From the IMG/VR virus record IMGVR_UViG_3300033183_000090, positions 1 to 59,057 of that record: a stretch of 59,057 bases of DNA, one strand, 5' to 3'. Made by a program: the position numbers and the translations under genes. The notes beneath the pieces were generated by a model. That model made no database searches. It was not told the DNA's origin and worked only from the letters and a program-made list of their open reading frames with translations. The DNA comes from a virus. Of this stretch, positions 7,630-15,331 are shown piece after piece. The first letter of the stretch is position 1. Each line of letters begins with the position of its first letter.

Positions 7630-7871
7630 TACCATGTACCCCGCTCGATCTTGTTGTCTTGGAATACGCACTGGTTGGTTTGCCATGTGTGGTCGGCGTA
7701 GTAAGTCACCTCGCCACAGCCTGCGAGCCACTCGATGGCGACGACTGCGAAGACGATGGCGATTAGTAGCGTTACGCATGCACCGCCAACGAATGACCAG
7801 ACTTTTGCCCAGACTTGGGCGCGTGCCTCTGCTTCGAGGCGGGATTGGTATGAACGAATACGAGTAGCCAT
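7629..7871 (-). CDS. Small single-pass membrane protein, 80 aa
   Basis: A basic amphipathic N-terminus (SYQSRLEAEARAQ) precedes one hydrophobic segment (about residues 25-48, GACVTLLIAIVFAVVAIEWLAG), then a polar tail with two cysteines. The pattern suggests an inner-membrane protein with a cytoplasmic N-terminus. The start follows the leader AGGAGGACACACCATG. It is the first gene after the promoter-operator at 7971-8007, so it is probably under direct repressor control. The function is unknown. Confidence 0.65.
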   Translation of the reverse strand: MATRIRSYQSRLEAEARAQVWAKVWSFVGGACVTLLIAIVFAVVAIEWLAGCGEVTYYADHTWQTNQCVFQDNKIERGTW

Positions 7872-7970
7872 GGTGTGTCCTCCTGTTAGGCTAGGGTGCA
7901 TCGGGTGGTCTGCGTTGAGACCTGCGATGTGTGTGTCATCTCACGAGAGCGCACCACGATGCGTTGGATA

Positions 7971-8007
7971 TGTCACAGATATTAGACAGCGTCGTCTTCG
8001 ATGTCAA
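7971..8007 (-). promoter_or_regulatory. Promoter overlapped by TGTC-N10-GACA operator
   Basis: The minus strand shows TTGACA (8002-8007), a 17-bp spacer and TAATAT (7979-7984), close to the ideal sigma-70 form. The -10 box sits inside TGTCTAATATCTGTGACA (7971-7988). A second, degenerate half-site begins at the -35. Transcription would run into the gene starting at 7871. The -10 and operator overlap the end of the upstream gene. Confidence 0.8.
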
Positions 8008-8206
8008 CGAACACAGCGAGGCCGATGTCGTTGGTGAAGTCGCGCAGTTCGCGGGTTCCGATGCCGACTTGCACGAAGCCGAACATCTCGAAGTCGTCAG
8101 CGTGTTGCGACGCGGACTTGTCGCCGTGGAAGCGCAAGGTGTTGCGCACGGCTGATTTCACGTTAGGGCGAGTGTTGCCATACTGGCGGTTGATGATAGT
8201 TGCCAT
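7982..8206 (-). CDS. Hypothetical protein, 74 aa
   Basis: The start is MATII, after the shared leader GGAGGACACACCCATG. The protein has a basic N-terminal half (NVKSAVRNTLRFHGDKSA) and a beta-rich acidic C-terminus. No family is recognised. Its stop codon lies inside the operator that controls the next gene, so the end of this gene and the following promoter have evolved together. Confidence 0.6.
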   Translation of the reverse strand: MATIINRQYGNTRPNVKSAVRNTLRFHGDKSASQHADDFEMFGFVQVGIGTRELRDFTNDIGLAVFVDIEDDAV

Positions 8207-8227
8207 GGGTGTGTCCTCCGTTTGGGC

Positions 8228-8254
8228 AAAAAAAAGCCCCGCACTAGGCGGGGC
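8228..8254 (-). terminator. Rho-independent terminator
   Basis: In the leftward direction, GCCCCGC and GCGGGGC form a 7-bp stem followed by eight T. It ends the transcript of the gene just upstream (8269-8625). The next gene therefore needs readthrough or its own promoter. Confidence 0.85.
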
Positions 8255-8268
8255 GTTGAGCGCTGTCA

Positions 8269-8625
8269 TTACGCAGACAGCATTGCGATGAGTTGAGCCT
8301 TGGTCATGCGCTTGAGTTTCGCTTCGCTAGGCAGTGCAGGCTCAGCCGAAGGCTGTGCAGGTGCGGCTTGGGTCATCGGGAAGATGGTGAAGCCGAAGGC
8401 TTTCAGCACATCGAAGGCTTTGGCCGAAGACTTGCGGGACGCGACCTTGCGTGTGGCGTCGTCACGGCGAGCCTTGATGGCGACCAGAGCATTGCGAAGC
8501 AATGTGCGGTTGTCGTCGGACGCAGTGTCGCCGATGGTCTTGCAGACGAAGTCTACGACTTCGGTTGAGGTGAAGCCAGCGATGTTGCCAGCGTTGATGG
8601 TGTCTACAGTAAGTACATTTGCCAT
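8269..8625 (-). CDS. Hypothetical protein, 118 aa
   Basis: The first half is predicted helical (FVCKTIGDTASDDNRTLLRN), followed by a basic segment (RRDDATRKVASRKSS), a Pro/Ala-rich linker, and a C-terminal KMTKAQLIAML-like helix resembling a SAP/Rho-N-type end. That end suggests nucleic-acid binding, but this is only an inference. The start is MANVLT, with GGAGAAACTATC upstream. It is the first leftward gene after the divergent control region and has its own terminator, so it may be expressed strongly and alone. Confidence 0.6.
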   Translation of the reverse strand: MANVLTVDTINAGNIAGFTSTEVVDFVCKTIGDTASDDNRTLLRNALVAIKARRDDATRKVASRKSSAKAFDVLKAFGFTIFPMTQAAPAQPSAEPALPSEAKLKRMTKAQLIAMLSA

Positions 8626-9043
8626 GATAGTTTCTCCTTGCATAGCAGTGGTAGGGAAGGTTCCCTGTGAACCCCGACGACCGCCGCCGAGGCTCGGCCA
8701 ACTTTCCACCCCAACCCCTCCTTCGGAGGGGGACGACTAGTTCTCTAAGTCTGTGAAATGATTAGAGGTAGGTCTCTCAACACCAGTAGACTGGAGACAT
8801 CTCACCACTGTTGGGAAACGAGAGAGGTCTCAGTACCAAGAAACATCCCTATGAGGGAGATGAAACGCTAGGAAATTCAATGGGTTACGAGACTCAACGG
8901 ACACAACCTGACCAAACACAAGGGCTGTTTCGAGGGATGGGGGCCGTAGGGGGGTATCCCGCCGTCGGCTTTTCGTGATCGCCATGTCCGGCCCCTCGAA
9001 ATTTCGCGGCAAAATTTGAAAATGACTGTTACGGAAATAAGAC
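8626..9043. other. Non-coding divergent region beside terminase genes
   Basis: No convincing gene is present here. The region holds a TTC-loop GC hairpin (8700-8731) preceded by AACTTTCCACCCCAA, a GGGACGAC motif (8730-8737), and copies of GGTCTC/GAGAGA-type sequence around 8769-8832. The long gap between divergent operons, next to the small terminase gene, is a natural place for divergent promoters and a packaging (pac or cos) site. No consensus confirms either. Confidence 0.5.
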
Positions 9044-9451
9044 ATGCCTAAGTACCGCAAAGACGCAAACCCAGAAAAAGGATCAGGGGGGCTGGCACCA
9101 GTTACACCAATGCAAGTCGATCGCGTGCGTCGATCTGTACTGGATGTTGTACGGAAGAACATTCCAGAGGTGAGGGAGGTGTTGGCTGGTACGCGCAAGT
9201 GGGACGCTCAGCAGACAAGACTATTCACTGTTCTACTAAACAAAGTCATGCCAGACCTGCATCACTCGTTCAACGAACACACCATCGAGAACAAGCCGAC
9301 CCACGAGCTAACCATCCAAGAGCTTGAGGCCATTGCCGCGCAGGCACAGCGGGACGACCCACAGGACAATATCGACGATACTACTGAAGAAATCAGCGAC
9401 GCTGAAATTATCGAGATGATTGACGAGGCAGAAGATGGGAAGCAGACTTAG
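9044..9451 (+). CDS. Putative terminase small subunit
   Basis: This 135-residue protein has a basic N-terminus, a helical core with VRRSVLDVVRKNIPEVREVL and a very acidic C-terminal tail. That is the usual shape of small terminases, where a DNA-binding helical core precedes a tail that contacts the large subunit. It is the first rightward gene and lies two genes upstream of the large terminase. It would recognise phage DNA at the start of packaging. The family is not certain. The ATG follows ACGGAAATAAG. Confidence 0.6.
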   Translation: MPKYRKDANPEKGSGGLAPVTPMQVDRVRRSVLDVVRKNIPEVREVLAGTRKWDAQQTRLFTVLLNKVMPDLHHSFNEHTIENKPTHELTIQELEAIAAQAQRDDPQDNIDDTTEEISDAEIIEMIDEAEDGKQT

Positions 9452-10163
9452 CGACGCTATTGGCGAAGTGGACTGGCTGGGGCCAATCGAGGGCGAGGGC
9501 GCACTCCATATCACGCCACAAACTGCCGCCGTTGCACGCGGCGTAGTCGACCCCGGCGGTGGGGCCATCAGTCTGCGCGGTGACGTAGCCCTAGAGTCCC
9601 ACATGGACAACGGCGCGTTCGTTGGCGCTGGTGTGCGTGGTCATGGCGGACTAGCCAATGGTCGCATCCATTACGGTGGAAACCCGTACCTCACAATCAA
9701 CAACCCAGTCTCTGCCATTCCCGCCGAACATTGGATACGCCGCGACGGTGCAGACCATCGCAACTTCATGCCCGGCGAAACCTCTATGGGTATCAACGGC
9801 AACAACATGGGCGTCCACTACAGTCGCACAGACGAGGCAGACTACCAGCCACAGATCGACCATATCCGCCTGATGTTCAACCAAGCCCTGAAGAGCGGCA
9901 TGCTCGAAGGCTACATCGAGAAGGTGCGCACTGGCGACTTCAACGGCTGGGATGGCTCAACAGAAACAGGCGCTGGCGTCAGTTACCGTGGCGATCACTT
10001 CGGTGCCAGATACGACACCCGCCGCCACGGCGACGGCACTCGCTCTCACTCCGTTGGGGCAGACTATGCAAAGGGCGGCTTCAGCGCTGGCATATCCGCC
10101 GACCAGTACGGCAATGAACGCCCAAGCGTAAACGCTGGGATCAGATACGAGGTACAGTTCTAA
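9435..10163 (+). CDS. Glycine-rich beta-repeat protein, outer-membrane-protein-like C-terminus
   Basis: The start is the ATG with GAGGCAGAAG upstream, overlapping the previous gene. The C-terminal 70 residues alternate aromatic/hydrophobic and polar residues in GxxYxxG-like hairpins (GAGVSYRGDHFGARYD, FSAGISADQYGNERP) and end in YEVQF. That resembles the last strands and terminal Phe of bacterial outer-membrane beta-barrels. No signal peptide is present, so export by the normal route is doubtful. It could be a virion-associated beta structure. The function is unknown. Confidence 0.65.
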   Translation: MGSRLSDAIGEVDWLGPIEGEGALHITPQTAAVARGVVDPGGGAISLRGDVALESHMDNGAFVGAGVRGHGGLANGRIHYGGNPYLTINNPVSAIPAEHWIRRDGADHRNFMPGETSMGINGNNMGVHYSRTDEADYQPQIDHIRLMFNQALKSGMLEGYIEKVRTGDFNGWDGSTETGAGVSYRGDHFGARYDTRRHGDGTRSHSVGADYAKGGFSAGISADQYGNERPSVNAGIRYEVQF

Positions 10164-10483
10164 TGTCAGAAAACTTCCACAACAAAATCTATTACCACCA
10201 AACAGACCGTCCCCGCGACGAAGTCACCCACTACGCTGGCAACACCCAGCAGAAACCACTAACCCGCACACCAGACGGCGGCCAGCAGATGGGCGACCAA
10301 CGCGCTTGGCTCCATGTGGCTAACTCGCTGAGAGCGGAATACGACCACTACGGCCCTGAAGAGTTTGAGCGCCGCCACGGTGTCTCGTGGGAAGAGGTTT
10401 CAAAGATGGTTACGGACGCACTGGACAATGCTCCGACATCCCCTTTCTACATGGCACCTCCACGAAACATGCGCGACAGGTAA
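10163..10483 (+). CDS. Hypothetical protein, 106 aa
   Basis: This polar protein is rich in His, Arg and aromatic residues and has the helical segment EEFERRHGVSWEEVSKMV, suggestive of a helix-turn-helix. It lies between the first packaging genes and the large terminase, with a start overlapping the preceding stop (TAATG). It may assist packaging, but I do not recognise the family. No membrane segment is seen. Confidence 0.6.
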   Translation: MSENFHNKIYYHQTDRPRDEVTHYAGNTQQKPLTRTPDGGQQMGDQRAWLHVANSLRAEYDHYGPEEFERRHGVSWEEVSKMVTDALDNAPTSPFYMAPPRNMRDR

Positions 10484-10490
10484 CCCCTTA

Positions 10491-12110
10491 ATGTCACTAT
10501 CACCCCAAGAAGCCGCTCAATATCTACTGCGCCTCAAGAAGGCGCAATCATCGTTTAAGGAGTTCGTAAGTGCGCTATACCCGAATTTTGAACTGGCAGA
10601 TTTTCAACTCGAACTCATTGAGACGTTGGATGCTCTTGAGCGCGGTACGCTTGGATGTCAGCGTTTGCTTATTACGATGCCGCCTCGCCACGGCAAATCT
10701 TGGATCGCGTCGACGCTCTTCCCGGTTTACTACCTTGCTCGAAAGCCTAATCGAAACGTACTTGCAACCTCTTACAACCAAGACTTGGCGAAAACTTTCG
10801 GGCGTCAAACGCGAGACCACGCCAGAGAGCCGCTCGTAAGCCAAGCCTTTCCAGACTTCCGCATGTCAGACGAGTCTAAAGCCGTCGACGACTGGCGCAC
10901 GACTCTGGGCGGTTCTTACTACGCAACAGGTATGGGCGGCTCCACAACTGGCCGCGCCGCAACATTACTCTTAGTCGACGACCCTATTAAAGCCCGCGAA
11001 GAAGCGGACTCAGCAACTCAACGTAATAAAACTTGGAGCTACTATGTCTCTGCACTCACTACTCGTAAACAGCCAGAACCTGATGGCACAAAGCCTATCG
11101 AAATCGTTATCCTTACTCGGTGGCATCCTGCCGATCTGGCAGGTCAAATTATGGATACAGACGACTGGAAAGAAGGAGCATGGCACCACGTCAACTTCCC
11201 AGCCATCCGAAGAGTTAAGGGAACCATCAAGCAATCCGTCGCCAGCCTCCCCGAAGACGACCCGCGCTACATCCCGCAAGGCGAACTCAGCAAAGTCGCC
11301 CCCGGCAAACGGCACTACTACCCGGAAGAGGAAGCCGCGCTCTGGCCCGAACGCTTCCCGCTCGAAGAACTCAAGAAGCGCGAAAGACTAGACGCCCGAG
11401 AGTTTGCGTCTCTCTACCAGCAGTCGCCATACATCCAAGGCGGTAACCTGATCCGCCAGCAGTGGTGGCGTCAGTACAAGGTAGACGAAACGCCATACTG
11501 CCCGACCGTCATCATCGCTTGCGACACAGCCTTCAAGAAGACTGAGACCGCAGACTACAGTGTGATGATGACGCTGGGCATGGATCAGTCTGGCGACATC
11601 TTCATCCTCGACATCCTCCGCGACAAGCTCGACTTTCCCGAACTCAAGCGAGCCGCAGTCGCACAGAACGCAAAATGGCGAGGACGCGGCCTTCGTGGCT
11701 TCTACATCGAGGACAAAGCGTCAGGCCAATCCCTAATCCAAGAACTCCGCAACCAGTCTGGCATCGCAGTCATTCCAGTAAAGATCGGTAGCGACAAAGT
11801 GTCCCGCGTCAACGCCGTACTGCCTCTTATCGAAGGGGGACGAGTTTTTGTTCCAGATCAGGCAGAATGGCTGGACAAGTTTATGGATGAGGCACAGACG
11901 TTCCCGAGTGGTGCGCATGACGACATGGTCGACGCCTTATCTATTGGACTTGACGCAATTTCACGGATGGGCGGCCAAGTGTCTGAAATGCTTAGCGGCC
12001 CGATCCATGTAGGGAACTCGTTGAACGCCCAGATGAAAACCACGGGCGGCAAATGGTGGGAAAAAGAGATGAAAGTCGAGCCACAATTCAAAGGTTGGGG
12101 AGAGGTATAA
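10491..12110 (+). CDS. terL: Terminase large subunit
   Basis: This 539-residue packaging motor has an N-terminal ATPase with Walker A MPPRHGKS (near residue 63) and Walker B LLLVDDPI (near 160). The C-terminal RNase H-like nuclease has the acidic residues of IIACDTAF (near 345) and HDDMVDAL (near 477). It pumps DNA into the prohead and cuts concatemers. The start MSLSP was chosen because it follows the previous stop and leaves the family's normal N-terminus. The longer frame overlaps another gene without a ribosome-binding site. Length and motifs look intact. Confidence 0.96.
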   Translation: MSLSPQEAAQYLLRLKKAQSSFKEFVSALYPNFELADFQLELIETLDALERGTLGCQRLLITMPPRHGKSWIASTLFPVYYLARKPNRNVLATSYNQDLAKTFGRQTRDHAREPLVSQAFPDFRMSDESKAVDDWRTTLGGSYYATGMGGSTTGRAATLLLVDDPIKAREEADSATQRNKTWSYYVSALTTRKQPEPDGTKPIEIVILTRWHPADLAGQIMDTDDWKEGAWHHVNFPAIRRVKGTIKQSVASLPEDDPRYIPQGELSKVAPGKRHYYPEEEAALWPERFPLEELKKRERLDAREFASLYQQSPYIQGGNLIRQQWWRQYKVDETPYCPTVIIACDTAFKKTETADYSVMMTLGMDQSGDIFILDILRDKLDFPELKRAAVAQNAKWRGRGLRGFYIEDKASGQSLIQELRNQSGIAVIPVKIGSDKVSRVNAVLPLIEGGRVFVPDQAEWLDKFMDEAQTFPSGAHDDMVDALSIGLDAISRMGGQVSEMLSGPIHVGNSLNAQMKTTGGKWWEKEMKVEPQFKGWGEV

Positions 12111-13997
12111 ATGGATTACAAAAGTGATTTGACGATCCCCCAACGTGACGTAGTCGTCGACTTGTCGAACTTAGCTGAGAAGCTAATGAACTATGACGAC
12201 ATCTCGGACATGCTCTCGGAAGAACAAGAGCAGAAGCTAATCAACTACGTCCACTCAATCTCGAAGATGTCGCATGACCGCATCTCACGCCGCTACGACC
12301 ACTGGCGCGATGCAGACCGTGCGCACGACGTATGGGTGCCTGCTGACAGTACAAAGTTCCGAGAGAAGATCGTAGTCGCGGACACACGCGCAATCGCCGA
12401 CACAGTCCTCACTTACCTCATGGCGGCCCTCACGGGCCGCAACCCTATGTTCCAACTGGAAGGCTTGAACCGCAAGTCTCGCCAGTCGTCCATGATCCTT
12501 GAGCGTCTGCTACACCAGCACATGCGCCGCACAGCAGGCGAGGCACGCATCGCGCAACTCCTGCTCGACTCGATCCGCTACGGCTTTGCTCCTACAAAAG
12601 TAGTATGGAACCCGCAGACTAAGACTAACGACATCGTGAACTTCGACCCACGTCGCTGTTTCCCTGACCCTCGTGTCAACTGGGGCGACTGGGATCGCAT
12701 GCAGTTCATCGTCTACAGCGACCACATGTCGACTGGCGCTCTCATCGGTTCGGGCCTTTACCCGAAGGTAAGCAAGTACCCAGCGCTCCGCCGCAAGATG
12801 CCAATGCGCCACGCATGGGAATCACACGGTTGGTTCAAAGAGGAGGGCCGTGGCCTCAACCTCAACCCAGAAGACCCAATCGCTACAGCAAACAACGGCT
12901 CGTACTTCTCGCTAGACAGTTCCCGTATCGTCGACGAGGCGTGGATACGCTTCAACGGCTACGAGTTGAACATCCCGCAAGTCGAGCAAATCTGGATGCT
13001 TGTCACCGTCCTCGACGAACAAGTCGTAATCCGCGCACAGCTAAACCCTTATGGCCGTCAGTTCCCGACGGTCATTGGCGGCCTGTACCATGACAGCCAC
13101 AAGACTTACGCCCAGTCGCTATATGATCTTCTCCTCCCACTCCACGAGATCAGTACTTGGCTCCTCCGCAGTCGCGTGGACAACGTGCAGGCCGCCCTCA
13201 ACAACCTGATCTTCGTCGACCCGACCTCTGTGTCTGTACCCGACCTGATCGACCGCAATCCTTGGGGTCTCGTTCGCACATTGCCGGGTACCAAGCCCGG
13301 TGACGGTGTGTTCATCGCCGAGGTGCCAGACGTAACTCGCGGCCACTGGAACGACATCGGTGCGATGTCTGAACTGAAGCAACGTGTGTCTGCCGCCTCA
13401 GACGCCCAGCAGGGCATGCCAACCAGTGACGGTATCCGTACCGCCACCGAGATTGCGCGACTAACCCAGCTTGGCTCGCAACGCCTTGGCGTTATCGCCC
13501 GTATCATGTCGTCCACCACCATCCGCCCACTTGTGCGCATGATGGTTGGCAACCTGCAAGACGCGCTCGAATACGAAGGCTCACTCCGCATCCTTGCTGA
13601 CGACAGCCCCGGACAACTGAGCGGCCTCATCAAGGACGACTATCTCGACTTCGACGTAGGCATGCTTCAGGGCGACATCGACTACCTAGTCGTAGACGGC
13701 ACACTGCCAATCGAACCAACGCGGAACGCAGAGACATGGATGAACATCCTGCAAGTGATGAACGGCGCTGGTCTGAACATGGAATACAAGGTTGGCAAGA
13801 TCGCCGAAGAAGCCATCCGCTCGATGGGCGTCAGCGACCTTGACCAGTTCAAGATCAGTTCCCAAGAGCGCCAGCAAGGCATGACCCCATCACAGCAGAT
13901 GTCGATGATGGAGCGTATGCGTGGCGCGAACGTGATGCCTCAAGAGCAGATGCAGAACGAAATCCAAAAAGGCAACCTGAAGAGATTGGGGGAGTAA
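12111..13997 (+). CDS. Portal protein (head-tail connector)
   Basis: This 628-residue protein follows the terminase directly and is acidic at the start. Its middle contains DTRAIADTVLTYLMAALTG and a basic FDPRRCFPDPRV segment, typical of podovirus-type portals. The C-terminus is Gln/Met-rich (QQGMTPSQQMSMMERMRG). Portals form the dodecameric ring through which DNA passes and to which the tail adaptor binds. The identification rests on position, size and overall pattern. The start codon directly follows the terminase stop. Confidence 0.85.
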   Translation: MDYKSDLTIPQRDVVVDLSNLAEKLMNYDDISDMLSEEQEQKLINYVHSISKMSHDRISRRYDHWRDADRAHDVWVPADSTKFREKIVVADTRAIADTVLTYLMAALTGRNPMFQLEGLNRKSRQSSMILERLLHQHMRRTAGEARIAQLLLDSIRYGFAPTKVVWNPQTKTNDIVNFDPRRCFPDPRVNWGDWDRMQFIVYSDHMSTGALIGSGLYPKVSKYPALRRKMPMRHAWESHGWFKEEGRGLNLNPEDPIATANNGSYFSLDSSRIVDEAWIRFNGYELNIPQVEQIWMLVTVLDEQVVIRAQLNPYGRQFPTVIGGLYHDSHKTYAQSLYDLLLPLHEISTWLLRSRVDNVQAALNNLIFVDPTSVSVPDLIDRNPWGLVRTLPGTKPGDGVFIAEVPDVTRGHWNDIGAMSELKQRVSAASDAQQGMPTSDGIRTATEIARLTQLGSQRLGVIARIMSSTTIRPLVRMMVGNLQDALEYEGSLRILADDSPGQLSGLIKDDYLDFDVGMLQGDIDYLVVDGTLPIEPTRNAETWMNILQVMNGAGLNMEYKVGKIAEEAIRSMGVSDLDQFKISSQERQQGMTPSQQMSMMERMRGANVMPQEQMQNEIQKGNLKRLGE

Positions 13998-14294
13998 ATG
14001 GCTACACCTAAAGCGGCGCAACTAGAACAAGCCACAGGCTTCACTCCCAACCAAAAGGCTTGGGTGAAAGCACTTGTGTCTGAAGCAGTGAGCGCGACAA
14101 CCACAGCACTGCAAGCGGAAATCCGCGCAGAGATCGCCAAAGCACACAGCGGCAGTCAGGCGACCGCCTCGACTGGCACAAAAGTGTTGGAAGATCGTAT
14201 TGAATCCCTCGCTCAAAGGTTCGAGGAGGACGACAAGTATAGCCTTACCAAGGCAAAATTGGTTCGTCTAATGAAGCAGATGGGGATTGACTGA
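13998..14294 (+). CDS. Small coiled-coil protein, 98 aa
   Basis: The sequence is Ala/Lys/Glu-rich with long predicted helices (LVSEAVSATTTALQAEIRAEIAKA) and a basic C-terminal helix (KAKLVRLMKQMGID). It follows the portal gene directly and overlaps the next start by one base. A structural or assembly role in a virion appendage is plausible from its place at the head of the fibre-type gene block. No family is recognised. Confidence 0.65.
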   Translation: MATPKAAQLEQATGFTPNQKAWVKALVSEAVSATTTALQAEIRAEIAKAHSGSQATASTGTKVLEDRIESLAQRFEEDDKYSLTKAKLVRLMKQMGID

Positions 14295-15331
14295 TGGCAA
14301 TCACGTCACCAACCACAGAGCAACTACGATTTCGCTCTTCTAAAACAGGTATTCACAACCTCGACGCCTATTTAGAGGCCGCCGAGAAAGGTGGCCGTGA
14401 GCTTCCCGATCTGCTTGATGACCTCTTCGATGCCAACGGTGACATCGACCCCAACCTGTTTCAGTTCCGCGTAAACAGTTCGACCTATAAACTTCAGGTT
14501 CGTGTAGGCCAGTTTGGCACCTCAAACGCTGGCTATGTAGATGTGCCGGACGGCACGTTCTTCCGCCCAACTGGTGCGTTCATTACTGGCACCTCATACG
14601 AAATCCACGACTTGTTTGAGGACGGCGGTAACCTTTACATGGTCACCGTCGCTCACGTCGGCGGCGCTATTCCTGACGTAACGAAGACACAGATTGTTCT
14701 GCGCGGCGGTGCGGGCGCTGTCCCCTCAACAACCACTCGTCTCGCGGGTCACAAAGGCCACTTCTTGCAAGTGGACTCAACCCAGTCTGGGTACAACCTA
14801 GTTCCATTTGCTGACAGCAACATTTTTTACGGCATCAGCGTGAACGCCAGCAACGAGTTCGAGATGACTGTTGTAGGCAAGACGCTTCAGTTGGCAGAGG
14901 CCGCAGTCATTACAAGTCTGCAAAACTATGTCACTGGCGACATGACTGATCCTTTAGTCGCAGTCGGATTCTGGGATGAATACTATGTCTACAACGGCAC
15001 GCAACGCCGGATGTTCGACGTAAACAACGACGGCGCGACCGTACCAGACTTGGACGACGTGATCGACTTAGCAAAGGTAATCGCTGGTATCACGACTAGC
15101 GGCGTCGCTTACGACGCATACGCTCTGCACATTAAGCCGACGCTCGTATCACGCGAAGCCGCGTACTCTAACTACGACGTGAATACAGGCGTAGACGTTG
15201 AGAAACTATTCAACTGGGCGCTTGATCCATCTCCTAACGCCGTCAATCCCAAAGACTACGACGCCTATTTCATCGGCAACGGTAGCGCCGACTTATCAGT
15301 CGTAAACAACGAATTGGTGCTAACGCTATGA
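14294..15331 (+). CDS. Fibre-type structural protein, 345 aa
   Basis: Residues about 33-85 (LFDANGDIDPNLFQFRV...LQVRVG) resemble the N-terminal part of the tail-fibre protein encoded at 24744. In both, a short helix is followed by FRV/LQxRVG strands and a G-Y/W-x-D/N turn. The rest is beta-rich with Gly/Asn/Thr repeats, as in phage fibres. It is followed by two RCC1 propeller genes, so this is probably a base or connector piece of a receptor-binding appendage. The ATG overlaps the previous stop. Confidence 0.65.
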   Translation: MAITSPTTEQLRFRSSKTGIHNLDAYLEAAEKGGRELPDLLDDLFDANGDIDPNLFQFRVNSSTYKLQVRVGQFGTSNAGYVDVPDGTFFRPTGAFITGTSYEIHDLFEDGGNLYMVTVAHVGGAIPDVTKTQIVLRGGAGAVPSTTTRLAGHKGHFLQVDSTQSGYNLVPFADSNIFYGISVNASNEFEMTVVGKTLQLAEAAVITSLQNYVTGDMTDPLVAVGFWDEYYVYNGTQRRMFDVNNDGATVPDLDDVIDLAKVIAGITTSGVAYDAYALHIKPTLVSREAAYSNYDVNTGVDVEKLFNWALDPSPNAVNPKDYDAYFIGNGSADLSVVNNELVLTL

